A DNA stretch of 64,000 bases from an uncultured Anaerolineae bacterium (GTDB lineage: Bacteria > Chloroflexota > Anaerolineae > Promineifilales > Promineifilaceae): the NCBI GenBank assembly GCA_905479495.1, contig CAJQMR010000010.1:248001-312000 (forward strand), given 5' to 3'. The position numbers and the translations under genes were made by a program. Below the pieces are notes generated by a model that was not told the origin of the DNA, searched no databases, and saw nothing but the letters and a program-made list of their open reading frames with translations. The first letter of the stretch is position 1. Every line of letters starts with the position of its first letter. Below are positions 27,389 to 35,982 of the stretch, piece by piece.

Positions 27389-27456
27389 GGAGATTGGAGA
27401 TTAGAGATTAGAGATTTAGTTTCTGTTTAATCTCCAATCTCCAATCCCCAATTCTC
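27389..27456. repeat. Heptamer array forming a 28-bp stem
   Basis: Four heptamers GGAGATT, GGAGATT, AGAGATT and AGAGATT at 27389-27416 are followed, after a 12-base loop, by four complementary heptamers AATCTCC, AATCTCC, AATCCCC and AATTCTC at 27429-27456. Folded, the arms pair almost fully, with G-T wobbles in RNA. It fills the gap before the RlmI-like gene, ending eight bases before its ATG, where it could block the ribosome-binding site. Confidence 0.85.
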
Positions 27457-27464
27457 TATTTTCC

Positions 27465-28670
27465 ATGCATGTAATTACCGCCCAACTCACATTAAAGCGC
27501 GGCAGAGAAAAATCGGTGCTGAACCGGCATCCCTGGCTGTATTCTGGGGCCATTGCCAGGGTAGAGGGTGAGCCGCAGCCAGGAGACTTAGTGCAGGTGT
27601 TGGCTGGAAACGGCCGTTTCCTGGCAACTGGCTATTTCAACCCCCACTCACAAATTCGGGTGCGCTTGCTCAGTTGGGATATGGATGAGCAGATTGATGC
27701 GCTGTTTTGGAACGGGCGTCTCAAGCAAGCCAATCGCCATCGCCAACAACTCAACCTGGAACCCGCCACCACCGCCTACCGCCTGGTCAACGCCGAAGCC
27801 GACGGCCTGCCCGGCCTCATCGTGGACAAATACGGCGATTTTCTGGTGATGCAGTCGCTCACGGCAGGTATTGAAGCCCAAAAAGAAACCATCCTGGCCA
27901 CGCTGAACCAGATTTGGCAGCCCACAGGCATCGTTGAACGTTCCGATGCCGACGTGCGCCAAAAAGAAGGTTTGCCCTCAATCAGCCGCGTGGTCAGTGG
28001 TGACACTCCGCCAGAAACGCTGGTGATTCAAGAAAATGGCATCCAGTTTGGCGTCAATTTGCTAGGTGGACACAAAAGTGGTTTTTATCTGGATCAGCGG
28101 GTGAACCGTACGGCCGTTTGCCAACCCCATCACGTCGCCAACAAAACCATGCTCAATGTCTTTGCCTACACCGGTGGTTTTGGCCTATACGCCATTGCCA
28201 ACGGGGCGCAGCAAGTCACCCACATCGACAGCTCTTTTGACGCCCTGACCCTGGCGGAGCAAAATGTGGAACGCAACGGCTGGAAACGGCCGCAGGATGA
28301 ATATCTGGCCGGCGACGCCTTTGACGTTTTGCGCCACTACCGCGACACCGACCAAAAGTTTGACGTCATTGTGTTGGACCCACCCAAATTTGCCCACAGC
28401 CAGCGTGACGTGGAGCGGGCCTGTCGCGGCTACAAAGATTTAAATTGGCTGGCGCTGCGTCTGCTGCCGCCGGGCGGTTTGCTAGCCACTTTCTCCTGCT
28501 CCGGCCTCATCAGCGCTGACCTGTTTCAAAAGGTGCTGTTTGGCGCGGCCGTGGATGCCGGTCGGCAGGTGCAGATTATCCAGACCCTTACCCAGGGGCC
28601 AGATCATCCGGTGCTGCTCACGTTTCCAGAATCTGCTTATTTGAAAGGGTTTCTGTGTCGGGTGTGGTAA
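27465..28670 (+). CDS. rlmI: RlmI-like class I rRNA (cytosine-C5) methyltransferase
   Basis: A 401-residue protein matching the YccW/RlmI family, which methylates C1962 of 23S rRNA with S-adenosylmethionine. Residues 1-75 are a PUA domain (KSVLNRHPWLYSGAIARVEG, PGDLVQV). A central domain (EADGLPGLIVDKYGDFLVMQ) follows. The Rossmann fold has LNVFAYTGGFGLYAIANGA, VTHIDSSFDALTLAEQN, the catalytic-loop VLDPPKFA and LATFSCSGLIS with the motif VI cysteine. The length matches E. coli RlmI. The strong hairpin just upstream may affect translation. Confidence 0.88.
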   Translation: MHVITAQLTLKRGREKSVLNRHPWLYSGAIARVEGEPQPGDLVQVLAGNGRFLATGYFNPHSQIRVRLLSWDMDEQIDALFWNGRLKQANRHRQQLNLEPATTAYRLVNAEADGLPGLIVDKYGDFLVMQSLTAGIEAQKETILATLNQIWQPTGIVERSDADVRQKEGLPSISRVVSGDTPPETLVIQENGIQFGVNLLGGHKSGFYLDQRVNRTAVCQPHHVANKTMLNVFAYTGGFGLYAIANGAQQVTHIDSSFDALTLAEQNVERNGWKRPQDEYLAGDAFDVLRHYRDTDQKFDVIVLDPPKFAHSQRDVERACRGYKDLNWLALRLLPPGGLLATFSCSGLISADLFQKVLFGAAVDAGRQVQIIQTLTQGPDHPVLLTFPESAYLKGFLCRVW

Positions 28671-28672
28671 TT

Positions 28673-31600
28673 TTACCACTCAGGAAGTTGAATGCCCTGG
28701 GCATCGGCCAGTTCCTGGGCATGTTGGCTCAGGCGCTCGCTTTGGGTTTTGTGACCAATGGCCGCTTCATGGGCGGCCCAGGCCCACAAGGTGCTGGCCT
28801 GATCCCGAGCTGAAGCAATGCCGCCGCCATTCACAGTGGAATAGAGGCGTAAACTTTCAGCAAAGCAGTCTGAGGCCGTGTAGGTACCGTTGTCGATTTG
28901 TAACGGCCGTTTCCCTTCCCCACCTTCGGCCAACACCCGCGCCAATCCATACCAAGCAAATCCCAGCGCCACATCGCTTTCCTGCATGGCAGCCTTGCGG
29001 TGCGCCCGATTGGCAAAACGGAGCGCCAAGTCTGGCTGGCCCTTCCCCAAACAGGCCAACGCCTGGTACACATACACCCGCGAGCTATCGTACCAGCCAG
29101 CCATCTTGCTAAAATCTTCTACCATACGCATCACGGATCGTATCGCCCGTTCGGCCGCATCGTAACTACCCAAATCCACCAAAGCAGCCGCTAAATTTGT
29201 GCGCACTTTCATGATCTCTAGCTGATTATCCAGTCCATTAACAATAGCCAAAGCCTTCCGGTAAAAAGGAATCGCCACGCTGGATTGCCCACGAAGACGG
29301 GAGGTTTCACCCAACAAATTGAGCGTTTGGCCAATCGCTAATTGATCTTCTAGCTCCCGATACACCTTCATCGCTGCCAAGAGCCAGTGCAACGCCTTAT
29401 CAAATCGTCCCAGGCGCTTGTTGATTTCCCCCAAAGCGCGGTTGGCCAGGGCCAGCGCTGGACGATTGTCCAGGCGATCCAGCAGGGCAGACTGGCCCTT
29501 TAGCTGTGCCAAATATTGATCAACTGGTCGGTACCGGCCAATTCTGATGTGTTGTTCACACGCCTTCTGCAAACAAAGTGTCAACAGTTCAGGTTCATCC
29601 AGCCGCTGTGCAGTTTCCACGGCACGGAAGGTGGCCAAAAGGGCCATCTCTACATCCCCTTGACGCAGCAGCGCTGTGCTTTTGTGCAGCAGCGCACGCA
29701 CCCAGGTCGATTCGGCATTAATTAACCAGGCCACACGCTCCGCCTGCTGGGCACTTTCCAGCATCGACACATAATCAGCCTGAATCTCTTGAATCTCCGC
29801 CAGACCATTCCAGGCCCGTGCTTGCAGCAGCAGATCGCCATCCTCTTCGGCCGTAAAGCGCATGGTCATGTAAGTTTGGGCCGCTTCCACCAGACGAGCT
29901 TGTTGCAGCAGCAGTTCACCCAAATCTTCCTGCAAACGCAATTGCCAGATGGCGTAATGCGGCATCTCGGTCAGCAGGGCCAAAGAACGGCAGTAATAGA
30001 CGGTCGCCATCTCGTTATTGAAGGTATCCTGGGCACGCTGGGCTGCCATTTCATACAGCTCGGCGGCAGTGGATTTCTCCTCGGCCAATTCGTAATGCTC
30101 GGCAATGGTGCTGGCATATTCCGAGATGCGCTCGCCACTTTGCTGCGCCAGCCAATCGGCCACCTGTTTATGATAAATAGGGCGGGAACGCAGCAAAACG
30201 GACTCATAGGTGACCTGGTGCAAAATGGCATGTTTGAACAGGTAGGCATTGGTGCCAGCAAAGCCAGAAGATTGTCGGCGGAAGATCATTTCGCGCTTTT
30301 CCAAGGCTTGCAGGGCCGTGCGGGACTGGTTTGAGTCAAGTGGTTCATCTGCGGCGGCATTCATCTGGGTAACGGCCGTATCCCAAAAAACACGCCCCAC
30401 CACTGCCGCCCGCTGCAAAGTCACCCGTTCCATATTCGTAAGCCGATCCAGGCGGCCCTGCAACACAGAAGTAATGTTGGGCGGCACACGCACTTCGGTA
30501 AGCTGGTTACGCCGCAGCTGCCACTGTTCCTGCCCGGCAATAATCACCCCATCTTCAATGAGCACCTTGATCAGCTCTTCCACGTAGAAGGGATTGCCCT
30601 CAGCCTGCTGCAAAATAAGATCGGACAAATCGGCCGGAATTTCAGGCAGCTTCTGCAAAATTTCTACCACCAGTTGCTGGCTTTCCCCTGGGGAGAGGTT
30701 ATCGATCTGGATATTTTTGCCCGGTAACGGCCGTTCCCGATAACTACTGCCAGATTGCCCATCCTGCGGCCGAGTAACGCCAATAATAAGCAGCGGGGCT
30801 TTGCGACAGCTGTCGGCCAAATAACGCAGAAAATCCAACGAAGCTTCATCAGCCCAGTGCAAATCTTCTAAAAATAACAAAACGGCCGAATTATGCGCCG
30901 CAATCACCTCAAAAAACGTGGCCAGATATTCATACGCCGCTGCCCGCAACTGGGGCGCTTCACCCGTCTGCCCCAGCGACTGCACCTTTGTGGTCAGGTC
31001 CAGCCCAATCAGCTGCCCAATAACATTGGCCCGCATCCGAATATCATCATTTTCCTGGCCAACAAACTGGCCCATGCCCTGCACTAGTTTTTCTTCCGCC
31101 AAAGCTGGGGGGTCGTTATCTTGAATCTCAAAATAGGTGGCTAAAATGTCGCGAATGAGGCCAAACGGCAGCTGGCTAATTTGTTGATACGTGCGACCCT
31201 TAAACACGGGGACTTCATAAGGCAGGGCACGCACCCAGTTGCCAAACTCATGCACCAGACGAGATTTGCCCACCCCGGCATCCCCCACAATCGTTAAAAC
31301 CTGGCCCACACGATCTTCAACGGCTTGCTGCAACGTATCTTTTAACTGTTGCAGTTCGGCCCCGCGCCCTACCATGCGCGTTTCCACACCTTCCACACCG
31401 CGCCCCGACGCATAAAACAGGCGCGGCTTGATGCCTAAAACCAGATAAACCTGAATCGGCTCAGAGCGGCCACGAATATTCACCAGGCCCAGCGGCTCCA
31501 CATTAAACCGATCATGCACCAAAACGTACGTATCGTGCGCAATCAAAATACCGCCAGGTGGGGCCGTCTTCTCCAGGCGGCTGGCCACATTAACGGCATC

Positions 31601-32164
31601 CCCAATAACGGTAAATTCTTCACTGCTGCCCACGCGCCCCAGCATCACCGGCCCTGTATTAATGCCTATGCGAATTTGCAGCCCGCGCAAATGGGCCAGC
31701 TCTGTTTCAGAAAGCTCCTCAGTTCCGACGCGCTCTGAGACAAAATCACTGAGCGCGGCCCGCATCTGCAAGGCCGCGCGCAAAGCCCGCTCGGCATCAT
31801 CTTCATGGGCCACAGGGACGCCAAACAAGCCCATGACCGCTTCACCCATGTGCTTATCAATCGTGCCATCCTGGTTGGTAATGGCCCCGTCCAGGCGACG
31901 CCACAACACATTCATAATATTCAGGATGTTGGTATCAGGGAGGGAATCAGAACCGGTGGAAATGCCCGTGATATTGGCAAAGAGGATGGAGACTTGTTTA
32001 CGCTGCGCCGTTCTTGGGGCCAGATGATTTTGTGTTGACTGGTCTAACTCCGCTAATTTTTCTTGAAGCGCAGCAATGGTGGTATCGACAACAGCATCAC
32101 CCAAAATGATGCGCTTTTCCTCCAGCGAGGTAATTACCTGGTGTAGTTGTTCCTGCTCACTCAT
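28673..32164 (-). CDS. Class III cyclase-AAA-TPR regulator, C2-like half-site
   Basis: A protein of about 1163 aa. Residues 1-45 are a helical N-terminus, 55-240 a class III nucleotide cyclase domain, about 265-620 a STAND-type ATPase (Walker A VGDAGVGKSR, Walker B VLLFLEDLHWADEASLDF), and about 640-1150 tetratricopeptide-like helices. In the cyclase domain both metal-binding aspartates are replaced: N64 in LFANITG and E108 in DKHMGEAV. The adenine-site K104 and T185 (class IIIb type) and the transition-state N192 and R196 (GDAVNVASRLE) are kept. Alone it should be inactive. The neighbouring paralogue has the reverse pattern, so the pair may form one active heterodimer. The ATG at 32164 is chosen over a TTG one codon earlier. 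Confidence 0.85.
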   Translation of the reverse strand: MSEQEQLHQVITSLEEKRIILGDAVVDTTIAALQEKLAELDQSTQNHLAPRTAQRKQVSILFANITGISTGSDSLPDTNILNIMNVLWRRLDGAITNQDGTIDKHMGEAVMGLFGVPVAHEDDAERALRAALQMRAALSDFVSERVGTEELSETELAHLRGLQIRIGINTGPVMLGRVGSSEEFTVIGDAVNVASRLEKTAPPGGILIAHDTYVLVHDRFNVEPLGLVNIRGRSEPIQVYLVLGIKPRLFYASGRGVEGVETRMVGRGAELQQLKDTLQQAVEDRVGQVLTIVGDAGVGKSRLVHEFGNWVRALPYEVPVFKGRTYQQISQLPFGLIRDILATYFEIQDNDPPALAEEKLVQGMGQFVGQENDDIRMRANVIGQLIGLDLTTKVQSLGQTGEAPQLRAAAYEYLATFFEVIAAHNSAVLLFLEDLHWADEASLDFLRYLADSCRKAPLLIIGVTRPQDGQSGSSYRERPLPGKNIQIDNLSPGESQQLVVEILQKLPEIPADLSDLILQQAEGNPFYVEELIKVLIEDGVIIAGQEQWQLRRNQLTEVRVPPNITSVLQGRLDRLTNMERVTLQRAAVVGRVFWDTAVTQMNAAADEPLDSNQSRTALQALEKREMIFRRQSSGFAGTNAYLFKHAILHQVTYESVLLRSRPIYHKQVADWLAQQSGERISEYASTIAEHYELAEEKSTAAELYEMAAQRAQDTFNNEMATVYYCRSLALLTEMPHYAIWQLRLQEDLGELLLQQARLVEAAQTYMTMRFTAEEDGDLLLQARAWNGLAEIQEIQADYVSMLESAQQAERVAWLINAESTWVRALLHKSTALLRQGDVEMALLATFRAVETAQRLDEPELLTLCLQKACEQHIRIGRYRPVDQYLAQLKGQSALLDRLDNRPALALANRALGEINKRLGRFDKALHWLLAAMKVYRELEDQLAIGQTLNLLGETSRLRGQSSVAIPFYRKALAIVNGLDNQLEIMKVRTNLAAALVDLGSYDAAERAIRSVMRMVEDFSKMAGWYDSSRVYVYQALACLGKGQPDLALRFANRAHRKAAMQESDVALGFAWYGLARVLAEGGEGKRPLQIDNGTYTASDCFAESLRLYSTVNGGGIASARDQASTLWAWAAHEAAIGHKTQSERLSQHAQELADAQGIQLPEW

Positions 32165-32260
32165 CAATACGGCTCAATTTACAATTTCGGATCTTCTTGA
32201 TTATACGAAAACGTAATACATAACGCGACCAATCATAACGCACATATCACGTTTCACGCA

Positions 32261-35200
32261 TCATTCCAGGTTATATGCCTGCCTGGTTTTTTCAGCTTCG
32301 GCAGCAAGCTCGTTTGCTCGTTCTGGTGCGTCACGGAGTCGCTCAAAGGTAGCCCAATGTTGCAGCGTCAACAGAAGTTCATCTGCCGTTGCTTCACCTA
32401 TCTCGCTTAACAGGCGATGGCTCTGGCTAAAACAGTCAGCGGCATTCACGGGTCGCTGTTGAATCGTCACCTGATGATCTTTGACAGGCTCCTTGGCTAA
32501 TACCATGCCCAGGACACGCCAGGATACGGCCGTAATCCGTCGTGCTTCCCGGCCAAACTGCTGTTTACGCACAGCAAGGGCCATCTCAACGCCCGTTGTG
32601 GCCTGCGACAACGCTTCATCCAATAAGTGATCTTCTAAAAAGAGCTGCGCCAGACCAGACACGGCCATGCTGATAGACAACGGCCGTTCCAAAGTCCGTG
32701 CCAATCGTAATGTTTTTTCTAGCCAATTGTAAGCCTGCTGGAGATGATCTTCTTTCAACTCCATATCGGCTATCGATTGAGGCGTGGCGACGGCCTGCCG
32801 CAAATACAGCTGGCCTAGACAGCCGTAAACCTGCATTCGCAAAACATCATTGTCGCTCTTCTCTGTCTGGATAAGCGCTTGCTGCAAATAGATGTCACTT
32901 TCCCCATACGCTGCCCGGTGCATGGCAATCATACCCAGAAAACGCAGGGCTAAGACGGTACAGTAAACATCCCCTAAGTCACGTGCATAATAGAGACTGG
33001 TAGTGTACTGCGTAACGGCCGTTTCCCAATCATGTTGCTCTCGGGCAATATGGCCCAATTGAATCAGCATTAACGCTTCCCAAACGCGTTCATCCAGATC
33101 GCTGAACCGTTGTCGGGCAGTTTCTATGGTGTTCGCGGCACGTTCATAATGGCCCGATTCACGAGCGATGTGACCCAGCAGGGCCTGCATGTGGGCTTTG
33201 GGCCGTGACGCCGCGCCAACTTTGATCGTGTCGTACAAAGTTTTGCCAATTTGTACGGCCGTATGCTGTTCACCTACCAGCACCAGCACCCAGCCCAAGG
33301 CCGCCTGGGCCAACAGCTGATAATCTACCAAATCCGCAGCTGTAGCCACCTCAGCGGCACAACCAGCTGCATCTATCGCCAACGTCAACTCTTCTTGAAA
33401 CAAATAACACGTAAAAAGACCCAGATGGCCACGTATCACAGCTTCTGTATCATCTGAGGATTCGGCCGCCGCCACCATTGCCCGGTAAGCGTCCGCTGCC
33501 TCCGCAAAATGAGCCAGCAGACGAAGCGTTTGCCCCAACCCATCGTTGAGAGAAACGCGAAAGGCTGCGGTTTCTGGGGAAGCAGGTAGCAGATCTAACG
33601 ATTGACGATAATAGCTGGCAGCCATCTGCGGCGCACACTGCTGGCGTGCTTGCTCTGCAGCCCGACCGTACCATACGGCTCCCTGATCGTGTTTTCCTGC
33701 CCGCTCCAAATGGTAAGCGACCATTTTGGCCAATTGGGTTATCTGCTCACTGTCATGCGTCACAAACCAGGCAGCAATGCGCGCATGGGCCTGCTGGCGG
33801 GCAGTGGGCGTCAGTGCATCATAGGCAACCTGCTGCAAAACATCGTGGTTAAAAGCATATTCCTGTGTGCCAGCAAACGCCGAATTTTTGCGCCGATGGA
33901 TCCAGCCCAAATCGACCAGTTCACCCAATACGGCCGTTAACCCATCCCAGGTCAATGATTGATCATCCTCTGCACTAATATGTAGCAGCGCCATGTCCCA
34001 GAAAAACGGCCCGATCACGGCGGCGCGCTGCACCGCGCTGCGCACAGGCAAGGGCAACCGCTCCAGATGAGCGTTCAATAATTTGGGCAATAAAAGTGCC
34101 GTCGGCAACTCCGTCAGATTTCCCATGCGCACGTACCAACGATTGCCAGAAGTATCAATCACGCCCTCTTGCATGAGAATCTTAACCAGCTCTGTTAAAT
34201 ATTGTGGGTTACCGTCTGCCCCATTCACAATCATCTCGCTTAGGCGCAGCGGCACCTGATCTGCCTGATGGAGCAGTTCAGACAGCAAATGGCGGCTATC
34301 GATCAGCGACAGCGGTTGGAGATTGATGTGATGATAGGCAAGTGGGTTAAGTTTTTCGACCACGCGCCAGGACGGCCGTCTTTCTAATAATTCTGGCCGC
34401 GCCAAACAGACAATTAACAGGGGCAAATCATGGCACTCGGTGATGAGATAATCCAACAAATCAAAGGACCACTCATCCGCCCAATGAATATCTTCCAAAA
34501 AGAGAACGGCCGCATCATTTTGCTGGCAAACGGCCGTAAAATAAGCCACCATCTCACGAAAAGCATCTTCTCGCAGCTGGCGTGGCGCTTCTTTGTCCGC
34601 AGGCACCAAATCGCCATCTGAAAAATCAAAGCCCAACAATCGACCAATAGTTTGGGCCTTCGCCAAATTCCCGGTTTCTTGCGCCCCAAACTGGGCCATC
34701 AACCCCCGGACTAGTTTTTCCCTGGCCACGGTGGCACTGTTACGGCGATGAATCTCAAAATGGTTCACAAACAGATCGCGCATGAGGCTATACGGCCGTT
34801 GGGTAATACTACGATCCGCCCCACTTCGATAAAGCGCTACCTGATCCGGCCATAACCCCAGCATTCGCTCAAATTCATACAACAAGCGAGACTTACCTAT
34901 TCCCGCGTCGCCTAAAATCGTGACGACTTGCACCAACCCAGATTCAATGGTCCCTTGCAGCACATCTTGAAGCTGGCCAATCTCTTGTGTCCGCCCCACC
35001 ATGCGGGTTTCCAAGAAACTGGTGCCCCGGCTGCCACGCTGAAATGCGTGTGGCTTCTCTCGCATAATCACATAGCCACGGGCATTGCCGGACTTGCCGT
35101 TTAACGTCAAGCCATCTTGAGCCTCAGCATCAAAAAAGGGATGAATTTGCTCATAAATTTGATGAGAAACCAGCACCCCGCTCACGGGCGCCTGCTGCTC

Positions 35201-35776
35201 CAGCTGATGCGCCACTGTCACCGTGTCCCCCATAATAGAATAGTCACCGCTGCTGCCCAGAGACCCGAGCAGGACAGACCCGTAATGCACGCCAATACGC
35301 ATCCGCAGCGCCTGATTCTGCGGCAGTGAGCTATTCATTTGCCGCAATGGCCCCTCGTTAAAAAGCGCCAGCTCCATCTGCATATCCAGCGCCGCCTGCA
35401 CGGCCCGCTCCTGATCATCTTCACGCGGCACCGGCAAACCAAAAAAGGCGATGACCGCATCGCCAACATGCTTATCAACACGCCCGCCCCAGGAATCAAT
35501 CACGCTGTCCAGCTTTTGCCACACAGCGTTGATCATGTCCCGCACTTCTTCGGCATCCATCAGCTCAGACATGGTGGTGAAACCAGACATATCGGCGACC
35601 AAAACGGCACCCAGCGCCTGCTGGGGCGTTGGCAATGGCTCCATCAACGCGGCTAATTTTTCCCGCAAGGTAGCAATAGCAATATTGGCAACCTCTGGAC
35701 TCAGGATTGCACGCTGGGCTTCCAAAGTTACAATTGCTTGTTCAATTTCTTGACGAATCAACACAACAAAGTCCAA
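32261..35776 (-). CDS. Class III cyclase-AAA-TPR regulator, C1-like half-site
   Basis: A 1171-residue paralogue of the next gene, with the same layout: a helical start, a cyclase domain at about 52-235, a STAND ATPase (Walker A LGDAGIGKSRLLYEF, Walker B VLFLEDIHWADEWSFDLL) and a long TPR-like C-terminus. Here both metal aspartates are intact (D62 in VADMSGFT, D106 in DKHVGDAV), as is K102. The transition-state Asn and Arg are replaced by T187 and Q191 (GDTVTVAHQLE), so a homodimer should not catalyse. The first possible start is a TTG with no clear ribosome-binding site, so the exact start is uncertain. A TATAAT on this strand at 35821-35826 may be its promoter. The downstream paralogue follows after 96 bp. 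Confidence 0.85.
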   Translation of the reverse strand: MDFVVLIRQEIEQAIVTLEAQRAILSPEVANIAIATLREKLAALMEPLPTPQQALGAVLVADMSGFTTMSELMDAEEVRDMINAVWQKLDSVIDSWGGRVDKHVGDAVIAFFGLPVPREDDQERAVQAALDMQMELALFNEGPLRQMNSSLPQNQALRMRIGVHYGSVLLGSLGSSGDYSIMGDTVTVAHQLEQQAPVSGVLVSHQIYEQIHPFFDAEAQDGLTLNGKSGNARGYVIMREKPHAFQRGSRGTSFLETRMVGRTQEIGQLQDVLQGTIESGLVQVVTILGDAGIGKSRLLYEFERMLGLWPDQVALYRSGADRSITQRPYSLMRDLFVNHFEIHRRNSATVAREKLVRGLMAQFGAQETGNLAKAQTIGRLLGFDFSDGDLVPADKEAPRQLREDAFREMVAYFTAVCQQNDAAVLFLEDIHWADEWSFDLLDYLITECHDLPLLIVCLARPELLERRPSWRVVEKLNPLAYHHINLQPLSLIDSRHLLSELLHQADQVPLRLSEMIVNGADGNPQYLTELVKILMQEGVIDTSGNRWYVRMGNLTELPTALLLPKLLNAHLERLPLPVRSAVQRAAVIGPFFWDMALLHISAEDDQSLTWDGLTAVLGELVDLGWIHRRKNSAFAGTQEYAFNHDVLQQVAYDALTPTARQQAHARIAAWFVTHDSEQITQLAKMVAYHLERAGKHDQGAVWYGRAAEQARQQCAPQMAASYYRQSLDLLPASPETAAFRVSLNDGLGQTLRLLAHFAEAADAYRAMVAAAESSDDTEAVIRGHLGLFTCYLFQEELTLAIDAAGCAAEVATAADLVDYQLLAQAALGWVLVLVGEQHTAVQIGKTLYDTIKVGAASRPKAHMQALLGHIARESGHYERAANTIETARQRFSDLDERVWEALMLIQLGHIAREQHDWETAVTQYTTSLYYARDLGDVYCTVLALRFLGMIAMHRAAYGESDIYLQQALIQTEKSDNDVLRMQVYGCLGQLYLRQAVATPQSIADMELKEDHLQQAYNWLEKTLRLARTLERPLSISMAVSGLAQLFLEDHLLDEALSQATTGVEMALAVRKQQFGREARRITAVSWRVLGMVLAKEPVKDHQVTIQQRPVNAADCFSQSHRLLSEIGEATADELLLTLQHWATFERLRDAPERANELAAEAEKTRQAYNLE

Positions 35777-35907
35777 ATAAGTATGGATTATTAGATAAAT
35801 CGAGCTTTTCCCAAATGTATATTATAGGCAATCTGGCGGCAGCATACGAAACGATCTTGGCAGAACAATTGTAACATCGTTTTCACTTGGCCGCTCTAGC
35901 CCATAAC

Positions 35908-35936
35908 TTGCATAGTTTACCAGATATCACTATACT
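35908..35936 (+). promoter_or_regulatory. smc promoter
   Basis: TTGCAT at 35908-35913, a 17-bp spacer and TATACT at 35931-35936, 47 bp before the smc ATG. Confidence 0.7.
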
Positions 35937-35982
35937 GCGCGCCGCCCAATCCATCCAAAAAATCGGGCCATTCATTTGATCT

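Noticed and set aside
30664..32027. Several 60-120-codon frames antisense to the cyclase genes
   Set aside because: No ribosome-binding sites or domains; they are expected in GC-rich DNA opposite long genes.
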